In this document: positions 1-11,669 of the stretch, piece by piece
Numbering within the stretch: position 1 is the stretch's first letter
How the letters are laid out: each line of letters begins with the position of its first letter
Source: Utricularia gibba
Taxonomy: Eukaryota; Streptophyta; Magnoliopsida; Lamiales; Lentibulariaceae
Reading direction: 5' to 3'
DNA length: 64,000 bases
Assembly (NCBI GenBank): GCA_002189035.1
Contig: CM007990.1
Coordinates: forward strand, 1-64,000
The notes under the pieces: model-generated
Seen by the model: only the letters and a program-made list of their open reading frames with translations
The model's database searches: none
Told to the model about the DNA's origin: nothing
Position numbers and translations under genes: made by a program

Positions 1-1130
1 TAAACCCTAAACCCTAAACCCTAAACCCTAAACCCTAAACCCTAAACCCTAAACCCTAAACCCTAAACCCTAAACCCTAAACCCTAAACCCTAAACCCTA
101 AACCCTAAACCCTAAACCCTAAACCCTAAACCCTAAACCCTAAACCCTAAACCCTAAACCCTAAACCTAAACCCTAAACCCTAAACCCTAAACCCCCTAA
201 ACCCTAAACCCTAAACCCTAAACCCTAAACCCTAACCCTAACCCTAAACCCTAAACCCTAAAAACCCTAAACCCTAAACCCTAAACCCTAAACCCTAAAC
301 CCTAAAACCCTAAAACCCTAAACCCTAAACCCTAAACCCTAAACCCTAAACCCTGAACCCTAAACCCTTAAACCCTAAACCCTAAACCCTAAACCCTAAA
401 CCCTAAACCCTAAACCCTAAACCCTAAACCCTAAACCCTAAACCCTAAACCCTAAACCCTAAAAACCCTAAACCCTAAACCCTAAACCCTAAACCCTAAA
501 CCCTAAACCCTAAACCCTAAACCCTGAACCCTAAACCCTAAACCCTAAACCCTAAACCCTAAACCTGAACCCTGAACCCTGAACCCTAAACCCTAAACCC
601 TAAACCCTAAACCCTAAACCCTAAACCCTAAACCCTAAAACCCTAAACCCTAAACCCTAAACCCTAAACCCTAAACCCTAAACCCTAAACCCTAAACCCT
701 AAACCCTAAACCCTAAACCCTAAACCCTGAACCCTAAACCCTGAACCCTAAACCCTAAACCCTAAACCCTAAAACCTGAACCCTAAACCCTAAACCCTAA
801 ACCTAAACCCTGAACCCTAAAACCCTAAACCCTGAACCCTGAACCCTAAACCTGAACCCTGAACCCTAAACCCTAAACCCTAAACCCTAAACCCTAACCC
901 TAACCCTAAACCTAAACCCTAAACCCTGAACCCTAAACCCTAAACCTAAACCCTAAACCCTAAACCCTAAACCCTAAACCCTGAACCCTAAACCCTAAAC
1001 CCTAAACCCTAAACCCTAACCCTAACCCTAAACCCTAAACCCTAAACCCTAAGTCCTTAACCCTAAACCCTAAACCCTTAACCCTAAACCCTAAACCCTA
1101 AACCCTAATCCTAAACCCTTATCCCTAGCC
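1..1130. repeat. Telomere, (CCCTAAA)n array at the chromosome end
   Basis: Nearly continuous CCCTAAA heptamers, the C-rich strand of the Arabidopsis-type plant telomere TTTAGGG, running from base 1. The C-rich strand reading 5' to 3' inward is the orientation expected at a left chromosome end. The first 350 bases are almost pure. Further in there are more variants: CCCTGAA heptamers (several clusters between about 525 and 1000), CCTAAA hexamers, CCCTAA and CCCTAAAA units. The array decays into degenerate copies between about 1050 and 1130. This is the usual picture of a telomerase-maintained distal part and a mutating proximal part. Confidence 0.98.
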
Positions 1131-2595
1131 GTAAAGCCAAAACATTAAACGCGAACTCCTACCCACTGAACCCGAAGGCGTAAATCGAGATTTCTTTCGC
1201 TTGAACATGCAAGCCCACCCTGTTGATTTGCTAAACGCCGAGGGATACCTGAGCTATGTATCAGGCTATGAACACTTTTGCTGGGTTCACCGATGGAGAA
1301 TACTCGGAGCTTTTACTCACTCGGGCAGCCATGGTCATGCGTGGCCAAGAGGGCCCACTTGGAGACTTGGGGGATCTCTTTCTGAGTTGCTCCTACGGAA
1401 CCAATTTCGAAAAGATTGGAAAAATCAGTCATTCACAACCACTGATGAAGGATGCTTCGAAATCCCCCCGCGAAGACAGGTTCTGGAGATTCTCAATCGA
1501 GGGAGGAATAGTGCGGGAAGGGAGCGAGACCAAGCCGAGCCACTAGGTTTGAGCTTGAACGAAATGATGCTTTTCCCCTAACCCCACAAGGTTCTGATAC
1601 GGAGCTTTACCTATGTCTCGGCGTTGAACGGCGATGATCTACGTTTCACGCGGCGACGATTCAAAAGGATTGATTCATAACATGAGGGCTTTGATTACAA
1701 AGAGACCTCTCCAGTATCAATTCATCTAACAATAGCCACGTGTATTTGAAAAACCAAAAAGAGAAAAGTAGATTCCCCATTTCCGAACACACATCGAATC
1801 CTGAAAAGATATCACAAGATGAAGCTGGAGCAGACTGGATGCGAAAATTGCGATCGTAATCGAGTTATTGAAACTCAGATAGGTGCTCCATCATACGATG
1901 AAGTCCATGAAAATTTGAAAACAGAACGGATTGCGGAATGAAACTTGATACATAATTTCAAACAAACCGACGGACTGCTGCTACCGATTTGCTTTTAGAA
2001 CATTGAAACTTGCTCTACCTCGTAGAGTGTGGATTGTTTTTCACACTATTCTATAGGTCCAACTAGTTATTTAGAAATAATAATTATTTATAGCAAGCAT
2101 TTATTTAGAAATTTTAATTTTTTCACTAATCATAAACTATGATATCAAACAAATGTATTTTATAATTTATTTAATATATCATATTTTATTATTTTAAAAT
2201 TTTAGTCTACGACGTTTGTGTCCATTTTTGTAACGGATAATTTAAGTGTGTCATAAATAAACAGCATCGACCTACGGAAAATGCAAATCAAAATTCATGT
2301 ATAAACCCAATGGCAACCGCAAAAGAGAGGATACGTTTTAATATTCATGCAGTCTGCAGCATAGCGTGAAATATATTGAAATCCTGCATTTGAAATTCGA
2401 ATGGAAGAAAATGGATCATTCTTCAAAAGCACATTTTTACATTACAACCCTAACACCATGGGCATGGGAAGGCTTCGCTTCGCATCAATCAACCAATTAT
2501 ATCTATCCACGAGTCCAAATTGGAAGTCGGTTGTAACGGAAGCTTTTTTATTGCAATTTCTGAATGTTTTCCTCTCGCCGATAATTATTCCCTAA
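1131..2595. other. Subtelomeric region without a recognisable gene
   Basis: The region just inside the telomere. There is no satellite array and no tandem repeat. Open frames of up to 126 codons lie between 1201 and 1581 in two overlapping frames, but neither resembles a protein family I know. From about 2040 to 2240 the sequence is very AT-rich. I see no convincing gene or RNA here. Confidence 0.6.
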
Positions 2596-3144
2596 CTACC
2601 ACCGGCACCGGCGAGGGGCATCCCACAGGCGCACAACACTGCCGTTCAGCACCGTGGGATCTTGCCATCGGTACCAATCCAACTCCCCCACTTTCATTCT
2701 CATCACCGTCGTTTTCTCCCAATCGCAGCAGATCAACTCCAGCTGATGATGGCTTAGGCCAACGAATTCCTCTTCTTCTGCATCTCCTTCTGTTTCCTTG
2801 ATATCGCCCTCGTTCTTGTCATAATACGTGGCAGTAAACTTCAATTTTGTGCTGCCTTGTCGAGCCAAAAGTGGTTTCCCAATCGTCTGCGGAGACACCA
2901 GAAGGCGCTCATCCGGTCCCAGAGCAAGACGCGGAGCCGGAAGTTGTGCGGACTCCAAGGCGTCACGGGCGGGCCAAAGAGGCTCCGGCTCCCGCAATGA
3001 AATTGATCTGATTCTCCAGTAGCTTAAGGCGGCTGTAATAAAAGCCACCCAAGCCCATATACTGTTGATGGCTGATGTGAAGCCGTAGGACAAGTAGTCA
3101 AGAGCAAGAGCTTCTGACGCTGAAGCTAATGCCAGGATGCTCAT
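2596..3144 (-). CDS. Unknown plant protein with one membrane helix
   Basis: A single-exon frame of about 182 residues. The first ATG in frame is at 3144; the open frame extends slightly further upstream but without another ATG. Residues about 20-45 (YGFTSAINSIWAWVAFITAA) form one likely membrane helix. After it come a basic, proline-rich stretch, then a soluble part with an acidic run (GDAEEEEFVG) and a Trp-rich end with the motifs CCDWEKT and DWYRWQDPT. The composition looks like real coding sequence, with an ordered hydrophobic-to-polar layout and Trp/Cys-containing motifs. I do not recognise the family and assign no function. It is the gene closest to the telomere, about 1.5 kb from the end of the array. 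The neighbour downstream on the other strand is a broken receptor kinase. Confidence 0.55.
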   Translation of the reverse strand: MSILALASASEALALDYLSYGFTSAINSIWAWVAFITAALSYWRIRSISLREPEPLWPARDALESAQLPAPRLALGPDERLLVSPQTIGKPLLARQGSTKLKFTATYYDKNEGDIKETEGDAEEEEFVGLSHHQLELICCDWEKTTVMRMKVGELDWYRWQDPTVLNGSVVRLWDAPRRCRW

Positions 3145-3559
3145 TCTCCTCCTCAACTACTGCTCAGAGGTTGAATTGGGGGTTTTAAATAACCATGTGG
3201 TGAACGAGGTGGAATATCAGGGTAGATTCCGGGGATCCAATAGGAAGATGCGAATTTTCCCTTTGGAGCTTAGCGGCTGAATGGTATGTCTGAGTATGTG
3301 TTTGGGCCTTGCAGATTTAACTTGTATAGCTCCCGCAACGTAAGACTGGTTTTATTATTGAGTCTACACAACAGACCAGACGGATGTGCTAGATTTCGTA
3401 ATCGCAGTGGCACATTTCGGACCATAAAAACCAAGATCATGCAATCCCTCGATTTTCGTAATCCACAAACAAAAAAAGGATATTCCTACTCCATCCTTCC
3501 AATTGTCCGTCCAATGCGAAACCTCGTAACTGCAGCACACTGAATGTCATCCCAATACA
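3145..3559. other. Intergenic, shared upstream region
   Basis: Lies between the unknown membrane protein (minus strand) and the receptor kinase pseudogene (plus strand). An open frame at 3286-3543 has no recognisable features. No other structure is seen. Confidence 0.5.
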
Positions 3560-4815
3560 ACTACGAGCCTCCGTCTTCTTCTCTTATTTTTCTCTCCGAG
3601 TCGGGACATATATTGCACAAACATGTGGTAATTATTACAGGGTAATTGATGGAGTTTTGCCATCAATGCCCAGCGCCCCAGTTGAATCTCTCTAAACTTC
3701 CCAAGGTTGGGCCTCGGAGTCCGTCCAGATTTTTGGTATTTGGGTTGCCGGTTATTCTCGTCGTTTTATTGACTACGCTTTTCCTCCTTGTAACCTACTA
3801 TTTCACAAGGAAGCTGTAGTATTCGGAGGTGATGGAAAATTGGGAACTAGACTACGTATCTCATAGATTCAAATACAAAGATTTGTATGACGCCACCAAA
3901 GGCTTTAAAGACGTGCAATAATTGGGATCAGGAGGATTTGGGAAAGTTTCACGAGTCAAGCCAAGGGATCAAAGAATTTGTAGCTGAAATATTTAGCATT
4001 GGGCGTCTTCGTCACCGAAATCTAGTACCTTTGCTAGGCTATTGCAGACGACATGGAGAATTCCTTTTGGTGTATGAGTATATGCCCAACGGGAGTTTGG
4101 ACAAACATCTTCATAGCGGATCAAACTCCAACCTCAACTGGGCACAAAGATTTCATATTATAAAAGGCGTGGCATGTGGACTTGTTTACCTTCATGAAGA
4201 ATTGGAACAAGTTGTGATCCATAGGTACATAAAACCTAGCAACGTGCTGTTAGATGAGAAATGGAATGCAAGATTGGATGACTTTGGCCTCGCAAGACTA
4301 CATGATCATGGCTCTGACGCATCAACCACGAGCATAGGATTGTCGGAACTCTAGGCTATCTTGCACCAGAGCAAACGCAGACAGGCAGGGCCACCAAGAG
4401 CAGTGATGTGTATGGTTTTGGTGCCTTGTTACTCGAAGTTGCAACTGGTAGGCGACCCATAGGATTCGAAACATCGCTAGCAGACTGGGTTCATTCTATG
4501 TGGATTAAAAATGAAATGCTACGTGCCATGGATCCAAAGTTGAACGGTGAGTTCCCTAGGGATGAAGCGGAGTTGACGTTGAAACTTGGATTGATGCGTT
4601 CTTACCTTCGGCCTGAGGTTCGGCCAAGCATGAGAGACATTGTGGCGTATTTCGAGGATCCATCAACATTGCAAGTACAGGAGTTTTCCATTCCTCGGGA
4701 CATCTCGTATTCCCATGGATTTAACCAAGTTCCTCCACTGTTCCTGTCGCCGACATCGATTAGCACCTCGGGGGCTTTCTCCATTTCAAGTTCGCTTGTT
4801 GCTGGAGGTCGATGA
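3560..4815 (+). pseudogene. L-type lectin receptor kinase pseudogene (LecRK)
   Basis: Remains of an L-type lectin-domain receptor kinase. In order: a degenerate end of the lectin domain (WSFAINAQ, then LNLSKLPK in another frame), a membrane helix (VFGLPVILVVLLTTLFLLVTY), and the kinase domain. Conserved kinase pieces are [60 protein letters not shown] and, after a frameshift near 4335, [10 protein letters not shown] and DVYGFGALLLEVATGRRPI. Damage: stops just after the membrane helix (about 3817) and before the glycine loop (about 3917); a deletion near 3949 that joins the glycine loop directly to [10 protein letters not shown] and so removes the beta-3 VAVK lysine; HRD changed to HRY; and frameshifts near 3675 and 4335. 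Most of the lectin domain is absent. Intact family members are single-exon genes of about 650-700 residues. This copy cannot make a working kinase. Confidence 0.9.
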
Positions 4816-5423
4816 GAACATAAATTCAAGTATCACGTTGCCTAGAGAAGCCGATTTCCGAATGGTAGAAACGGGGGCTCAAAAGATAGGAAATGTATTC
4901 TGGGTGGCCGCAGCCGCATGCTTCACCAATAAATAGTTGATGCCTACAGTTTACGAATTCCCATGTGTTTTTTTTTTTTTTTTTTTGACGAAGCCCTGAT
5001 CTCAAAAGAAGGGAATTATATAGTAGAATGAAGTTTTCCTGGGGTGAGAGCGAAATTGAGAGGTCACCATGATTAGAACCACTCACCTGTTAGTTGAGCT
5101 AATAAATGAAATGTGCGTGGTTAGAGGCTGTTTATCTTTTGTTAGTGTGAGGCCAAAAAGGAAAGGGCTATGGTGTAAAAAAATTTTATCTGTATGGGAT
5201 GATGATATGATCTACAATAATAAATGCCCACCTCTTTCATTGACGACTTTGGGTCATCTCTTGAATTCATTTCTACCCCCTGGAAATCACCTCTTTCATC
5301 CCCTGTGTTGTGTAGCGTTGGCAGGGGATTATCTTTCCCCTGGAAGTTTCCTCTATAAATAGAACACGGGGGCCTTTCTTTTTTCTTCTTTCTTTCACCA
5401 GGCTGGCTTCTTTTCCTAAAAGG
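4816..5423. other. Intergenic and TIC32-like promoter region
   Basis: Holds a poly-T run at 4968-4986 and no coding sequence I can support. The right end carries the TATA box and 5' leader of the dehydrogenase gene. Confidence 0.5.
5354..5362 (+). promoter_or_regulatory. TATA box of the TIC32-like gene
   Basis: TATAAATAG lies about 70 bases upstream of the chosen ATG at 5424, the normal spacing for a plant TATA box with a short leader. It supports the start choice. Confidence 0.65.
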
Positions 5424-7989
5424 ATGCTGAGGTTGGTCACCGGAATCCCGGGACCAAGCGGCTTCGGATCAGCTTCCACCGCGGAACAGGTTACTCAGGG
5501 GATTGACGCTTCCACTCTCACTGCCATAATCACCGGTAAGATATTCTTTCTAATTCATTCATTAACATAAACCGATTCCGCGTGTAGTGTGTAATATCAG
5601 TCGTCGTCCTCTATTCTATGCTCCATTGACTAGACAGTAGATACGGACTGGAGGAGTGTTGGATCTCACAGCATATACATATATGTTTTTTTTTATCCCA
5701 AGTACACATGGGTACAGGAGTGGAAAATAATATCCCCGAGTTGACATGATTTATACTACCATTCTTTTTGTTGGATCTATAGATACGATTGCCATTGAAA
5801 AAAAAATATAGATACTATTTGATATCTAAATCTTATATCCGAGAATATGTGACTGACATTTAAAAATAATGTTGCCCTAATCAGTACGAGGTTACAAAGG
5901 AAAGGAAAGCCACCAATATGTGGGGTAGGATAGGACTCAACTTAATGTGTGGGACTTAAAAAAACAATCCGTAACTGTTTCACAGCCGCCCAACGCATAT
6001 GCTGATACTACTAGTAGTACTGTTGGCCTTGGGCGATCCCACCCACTTAAACAACAGTTTTGGAAACAAGGGTACTGTTGAGCTTGCAGGTTTTTTTTTT
6101 TTTTTTTTTCTATTAGATAAGGAGTCTTGGATCGTGACAGAGTGTATTTTCCAAAATCAGTAGAGGGGGGAGTTGTACTATGTATTGAAAAAAAAGTATT
6201 ATATACGTATATATACTTGAGCTCAAAAGCCTACTGAAGGTTATTTCTTAAACAACGCGACGTTGTAAAGGTGATGGTGGAATTAGGAGCATCCTTCCTC
6301 CCATTGATGGTTATTTTGTAAAAATAAATACAAACAAAATAAGTTGGTGCCAGGAATTAAGAGTAGAGAGCGAAGGATAATGATATTTGAGATGGACATA
6401 ATTGGCCATGACAACACACTACAAGGATTGAATTTATTGCACCATGTTACTTGGCATCTACAGCTTTTCCTTCTCTGTCAAGTATCATCTCACGATGATC
6501 CATCCATCGTCGAAAGAAAGGAAAGGTAGTCATTTAGAACAGCCGAATTCTATTATACCATCAAATCTTGAACCTCTCCTGCCCTGTCCCTGTTTGATTT
6601 CTGGTAGATATACTTTTCAAGGGAGAATTTCTAGGGGAATCGTGAATGTGACTAATGGTTTCTAATTTAGGCGGTGCAAGTGGGATAGGATTGGAGACAG
6701 CAAGAGTTTTGGCACAAAGAAAAGCTCATGTCATCATCGGGGCTAGAAATATGGAAGCTGCAAATGAAGCAAAGCAGCTAATTCTCAACGATAACAAGGA
6801 TGCGCGGATTGCTGTGCTCAAACTCGACTTGAATTCACTCAACTCCATCAAAACCTTTGCAGAAAATTTCATAGCTCTTAATCTCCCTCTCAACATCTTA
6901 ATGTAGGCGACAATGTATATTCATTCGTTTTTTTCATCCACTCCACCAAGATCAGAATGACTAGTGCTAGTTGTTGCAGAAACAATGCTGGGGTCATGTT
7001 CTGCCCTTTTCAGCTCTCTGAAGATGGGATTGAGACCCATTTCGCTACGAATCATATCGGTAACAACACATTTCTGCACAGCAATTCTTTTTCACACATC
7101 TCTGGACTGCATTCTTTGCTCTCATGACTTCGTTTCTGCAGGTCACTTCTACTTGACCAACCTTCTTATAGGCAAGATGAAGGAGACCGCTAAAAGTTCT
7201 GGGGTTGAGGGTAGAATTGTAAACGTCTCATCTGTAGCTCACGTCTACACTTACCAGGGTGGTATTATCTTCGATAAGATTAATGATGGAAGCAGGTCTT
7301 GTTCGTGTTGCCATTTCTTTCCTACAAGCTACTGGCATAGCATCAATTCGGGATCCCAGTTTAGGTTTGATGTTTGGTTTGCAGATATGACGAGAAGAAG
7401 GCCTATGGTCAGTCCAAATTAGCAAACATTCTGCATGCAAACGAGCTCTCCCGTAGACTAAAGGTAGGAAGCAGGTTCAGTCATCTTTGTTCTGGTCTGG
7501 TGTTGATTGGATCTCCTCTGCACTCGCAGGAGGAAGGCGTGGATATTACTGCAAACTCCGTGCATCCAGGTCTAATAATGACCAGTCTGTTCAAGCACAA
7601 ATCCTGGATGAGTGCGTACCACATAACACAACCTTTTTTCATGCAAGAGAACCCAAACATGAAATAAAAGCAAATTTTGTGGTGCAGAAATTGTGATGCT
7701 CTTAAGCTTCTGTCTGTGGAAAAATGTCCCCCAGGTATGCAAAACTGTGGCATAGATTTTCTTTCCCATTTGATTCGTTGGTTGGTTGATTGATAGGTTA
7801 TTCATCCAGGGAGCGGCCACGACATGCTACGTCGCGCTTCACCCTGGAATAAAAGGAGTAACTGGAAAATACTTCGCGGACTGCAACTTTGCCACGAGAA
7901 GCCAGATGGCAAAGGACCAAGTTCTGGGCGAGGAATTGTGGGAATACAGCAACAAGTTGATCCACGAAGCAGATAAATCCCACAACTAA
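5424..7989 (+). CDS. TIC32: Short-chain dehydrogenase TIC32-like, chloroplastic
   Basis: An NAD(P)-dependent short-chain dehydrogenase of the TIC32 group. In Arabidopsis and pea, TIC32 is an NADPH-dependent, calmodulin-binding subunit of the chloroplast inner-envelope translocon and is thought to sense redox state during protein import. I join eight exons: 5424-5535, 6671-6902, 6980-7059, 7142-7295, 7385-7463, 7530-7611, 7688-7734 and 7810-7989, all with GT-AG borders, giving 321 residues. Features in order: an N-terminus typical of the group ([17 protein letters not shown]), the Rossmann dinucleotide motif TGGASGIG (about 37-44), NNAG, the catalytic YGQSK (about 200-204), NSVHPG, and the C-terminal block [18 protein letters not shown]. 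The catalytic Tyr and Lys are both present. Whether this copy is the true TIC32 or one of the related TIC32-like oxidoreductases cannot be told here. Confidence 0.88.
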
Positions 7990-8134
7990 AATGTTCCAAC
8001 CACCTTTTATTTCTTCCTTCCATCAACCCCCATTCGATTGTTTAATTATAAATCTTTGGGCTTGACTTGAACGATGGGATAATAATGATTCAGACATCGG
8101 GGAATATCTGTTCAGAAACAAAGAGCTTAACTTC

Positions 8135-10423
8135 TCACGGATTCCTGGAACCCAGAAGGCGACCAAAAATTGGCAAAGCCTCTTCGAATTTATGGATTCT
8201 GAGGAACCCTTTTATCATATCTCTATCGCCATCAGAAAATCGTGCTTTCTCCATAACCTTGTCAATGAGATTTACTAGAGTTTCTTCCATGTTCAGAGCA
8301 CACAGACCTTGGGCCAGGATATAGAACGAAGAAAATTCTGGGAGATAGCCCTTCGTAGTCATTTCAAACGCAAAGTCAATCGCTTCTCTGATGGGGCCAC
8401 CGCCAGAACAGAGTCCTCGAAAAGCAATTCTGTACGATGTAGCATCAGGAGGCTCAGCTGTCTCCTCCATTTCCCTGAAAAGCCTCATAGCTTCTGCGTT
8501 TTTCTTCCTTATGAAGAGTGACCTAAGTATCGCATTGTAGGCCTGTGGAGTCACACTTAATCCCTTCATCTGGATACTTTTAAGTAGCCTCATACCGACC
8601 TCAGTTCTACCAGCTTTACAAAGCCCTTGGATCAGCGTTCCGTAAGTCACAGCATCTGGTTCACAATTATTTGATGTCATCTTCTGCACAGTGTCAGCTG
8701 CATTCTTAATATCCCCCACTTTACAGAAGTAAGCAAGGAAAGAGTTATAAGTGAACTTGTCAGGTTTTAGACCTTCAGTTATCATTTGGTCCATCAGAAG
8801 AGAGGCATCTTCTAACCTGTTGCATTTGCAAAGGCCATCAATGAGTGTGTTGTATGTGACCATATCTCGGGATAATCCTTGCAGTTCCATCTGATCAAAT
8901 ATCTCCTCCGCTTCTTCAATTTTCTTTCTCTTGCAGAAGCCAGCGATCATGGTATTGTAGGTTATGACACTTCTCGGACACCCACTTGATTCCATATCCT
9001 TGAGAAGTTTCATAGCTTCACCAAACTTGCCTTTTGCACAAAGAGTGTCCAATAAAATGTTGTAGGTAAATTCATCTGGTTTGCACCCTCTAGGCTTCAT
9101 CTCCGATAGGAAATCCATAGCCTTAGTAAAGTTCCCCGTTAAGCACAGGCTCTGTATTAAAGTGTTAAATGTATACAATTCAGGAAGAATACCATTGCAT
9201 CCCAAAACAAGAGCGAGCTGAGTAGCCTCTTGCACTCGATTTTCTTTGCAGAGGATGCTGATTATCGCATTATATGTGGCCGCATTAGGAGAGCAATCTC
9301 TTGAGAGCATATGCTCCATGACTTCCATGGCCATACCAACATCACTTTTTTTGCAGAAAGCAGATATGATAGCGTTGTATGAATAAATATCAGGGTCAAA
9401 GCCCTCCTGGAGCATCAAATCCAAAACCTCTAAGGCATGATCCGCGTGTCCCTCTTTGCATAACCCACATATCAAGGTAGTGAATGTAAGGTTATCTGGA
9501 CAAAACCCACGTCCAACCATCTCCTGCACAAACTTCAGAGCCCCCGCAATATTTCCCTGTTTGCAAAACCCGTCAATCAAGACATTTATAGCACTATTAT
9601 TGCACGGACATTGAACCGCTACCATTTGTTCTCTAAGTCTCAAGGCGCCCTCAAGGTCTCCGATTTCAATATATGCCTGCGTTATTATAGACACAGTCTC
9701 CTCATCCGGAACCAAATTATACTGCGACATCTCCTCCATCAACAGAATAGCGGTCCTGATTTGGTGAACCTTACAAAGTGCTTTTATCAGTAAATTGTAC
9801 GTCAAAACATCGGGATTCACACCATTTTGACGCATCAATGAATGCAAAGATTCTACAAGAATCAATTTACTTTCATCAACGAGAATATTCAGCAAGAAGT
9901 TATAGGTTTGAGTACCTGGGCTTAGTCCAAACTCTTTTTTCATTAACTCAATAACGCCAAAAGCTTCATCATACATCCCAAATTTCGCATAACTGTCTAT
10001 CAAGTTCCGGAATATACGGTCAACAGCCTCCACTTCAGAACGTTTCATTTCATCCAAAACCTGCTTTACCGAATCAAAACAACCCATATTCCCAAGCTTA
10101 AGAATAAGCTCCTCAAAAATAGGCAAATTAGGAGAAAAATGTGGCTGCTTCATGGCCCAGAGGAAGAGCCGAAAACCGGATGCTCCATCCTCCTGTGAAC
10201 GAAGGGTCTCCAGGAATTGTTCAGTTGTGAAACCCGGTGAAAGAGAGATACCTGAACGGCTTGGGGAAACGGCACATAGGACAGTCGACGGCTGGTTATT
10301 TAGGGGAACTGGAGATGAGGTTAGGTTTGGGCGGCTAGACACCGGGTTACAAAGAAACGGGCGGTGGAGAGAGTGAATAGCCGGCGTGTTTGTGTACCAT
10401 TTCAGGCAAGAATTGAGAGCCAT
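8135..10423 (-). CDS. MEE40: P-type PPR protein, MEE40-like (At3g53700)
   Basis: A single-exon, intact 762-residue pentatricopeptide repeat protein. From about residue 95 onward it is an almost unbroken chain of 35-residue P-type repeats, shown by recurring phrases such as TYNTLIDGLCK, TYNAIISILCK and PDEFTYNILLDTLC. The N-terminus (about 1-55) is rich in Ser, Pro and Arg with few acids, as in an organelle targeting peptide. Block order and length closely match Arabidopsis At3g53700 (about 754 residues), whose loss causes maternal-effect embryo arrest; the shared C-terminal block GLCSGGGPIREAIDF is distinctive. P-type PPR proteins bind organellar RNA in a sequence-specific way and affect its stability, processing or translation; the RNA target is not known to me. 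The C-terminus has no E or DYW editing domain. It is convergent with the TIC32-like gene, 145 bases away. Confidence 0.92.
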   Translation of the reverse strand: MALNSCLKWYTNTPAIHSLHRPFLCNPVSSRPNLTSSPVPLNNQPSTVLCAVSPSRSGISLSPGFTTEQFLETLRSQEDGASGFRLFLWAMKQPHFSPNLPIFEELILKLGNMGCFDSVKQVLDEMKRSEVEAVDRIFRNLIDSYAKFGMYDEAFGVIELMKKEFGLSPGTQTYNFLLNILVDESKLILVESLHSLMRQNGVNPDVLTYNLLIKALCKVHQIRTAILLMEEMSQYNLVPDEETVSIITQAYIEIGDLEGALRLREQMVAVQCPCNNSAINVLIDGFCKQGNIAGALKFVQEMVGRGFCPDNLTFTTLICGLCKEGHADHALEVLDLMLQEGFDPDIYSYNAIISAFCKKSDVGMAMEVMEHMLSRDCSPNAATYNAIISILCKENRVQEATQLALVLGCNGILPELYTFNTLIQSLCLTGNFTKAMDFLSEMKPRGCKPDEFTYNILLDTLCAKGKFGEAMKLLKDMESSGCPRSVITYNTMIAGFCKRKKIEEAEEIFDQMELQGLSRDMVTYNTLIDGLCKCNRLEDASLLMDQMITEGLKPDKFTYNSFLAYFCKVGDIKNAADTVQKMTSNNCEPDAVTYGTLIQGLCKAGRTEVGMRLLKSIQMKGLSVTPQAYNAILRSLFIRKKNAEAMRLFREMEETAEPPDATSYRIAFRGLCSGGGPIREAIDFAFEMTTKGYLPEFSSFYILAQGLCALNMEETLVNLIDKVMEKARFSDGDRDMIKGFLRIHKFEEALPIFGRLLGSRNP

Positions 10424-11669
10424 GACTCATTCAAAAACCAGCTTGAGCTCGAGGACTACTGACCAAAAGTCATACGAGAATGGAAGAAAGAGGGTGATCC
10501 CAGCCCTCACATTTGATTCAGAGAGGATCGGTTAGCAGGGCTTGCTCGTTTAGCTGATGGCGTTGGCAGTTTCTTGTTGGGTCTGGATAAGGCCCATTAA
10601 TTACCAAATTCCTGGCCCAATATGTTTATTTTTAAGGCATTGTTGCTGGTTGGTATTAAGTATTGAAAAGGAATAGTTTTAATCTTGTTGGTCAAGTTTC
10701 GGTCATTAGTTTGAATTCAGCTGTTGTATTTGACCTTATCAGTTGCACCATTTAGGCAGTATCGTACAAACGTAGATGCAAAACACAAAGTAAACTAATG
10801 AAACGAAGCTACTATTGGTCCCGGGTGTGAATGTGGACAGAATTCAATACAATACCTGTGAGTTGGTTTGAGAAATAGGGGTTATGGCAGCGCCTTGGTC
10901 CAAAACTTGGTTTAAGAAATGAGAGGATGACAAGAGTTGGACCACACCAAGTTCAAAAAGCAACAAAAAGTTGACTGCGGCGGTTGTACTATTTTTCTGC
11001 GTATGCTACAGCACAGTGTGATTTTTTTTTTTTATTTGACTCCCAGCCTCACAATGAAGCACAGTTGGCCCTCAACTGTGGTTTGGACTGGAGCATGCCA
11101 AGTTTGTTTGGTGTGATTTAAGAATGCAAGCCCTCAATTGTTTTTTCGACAAGTACGAAAATCATGAACGAGTAGGTTGGAATGGTAGGCACTGCAGCTA
11201 AACGGCTCTAGCCGTGAGAGGTCGTTATGTAACAGTACCGCTATGGGACGCATAGCCTATGCAAACGCGTATCAGATAAGCTTTTGTTGATCCGTTCAGC
11301 ACATGTGAAAACTGAAACAAGATCAGCTCCTGGGATGCTGCCTAGTAATCAATCGTTCCTTTAGGTCAGAGTAAAACGACGAGCTTGTATATGTGGTTTC
11401 GGGACTGTGGAATTCTTGAGATTTTCATGACCATGATGTTGATATTTATTTTTTCAGAGGGTTAGTAGTCGAGTTATCTGAGGAGTGAGCTTAACTTGAA
11501 AATAAGGCAGAATTGCATACGAGAAAGCGAAAGTAGGATACACCCATAGACATTACACGCACACAGAGAGATCGAGAAAATTGAAAGAAAAACGAACCGG
11601 CGAGTGCGGTTGAGGAGATTGAAATCAGGAAGGAGTAGAGTGATTCACATCAGAAGCAGAAGGAACCCA
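10424..11669. other. Intergenic
   Basis: Non-coding by composition and without long open frames. It contains a TGGTTTGAGAAAT-type imperfect duplicate (near 10864 and 10910) and a short poly-T run (11022-11032). I see no gene, RNA or mobile element. Confidence 0.5.

Noticed and set aside
1201-1581. Two overlapping open frames (126 and 96 codons) just inside the telomere
   Set aside because: No family features, overlapping in different frames, no promoter signal; probably chance.
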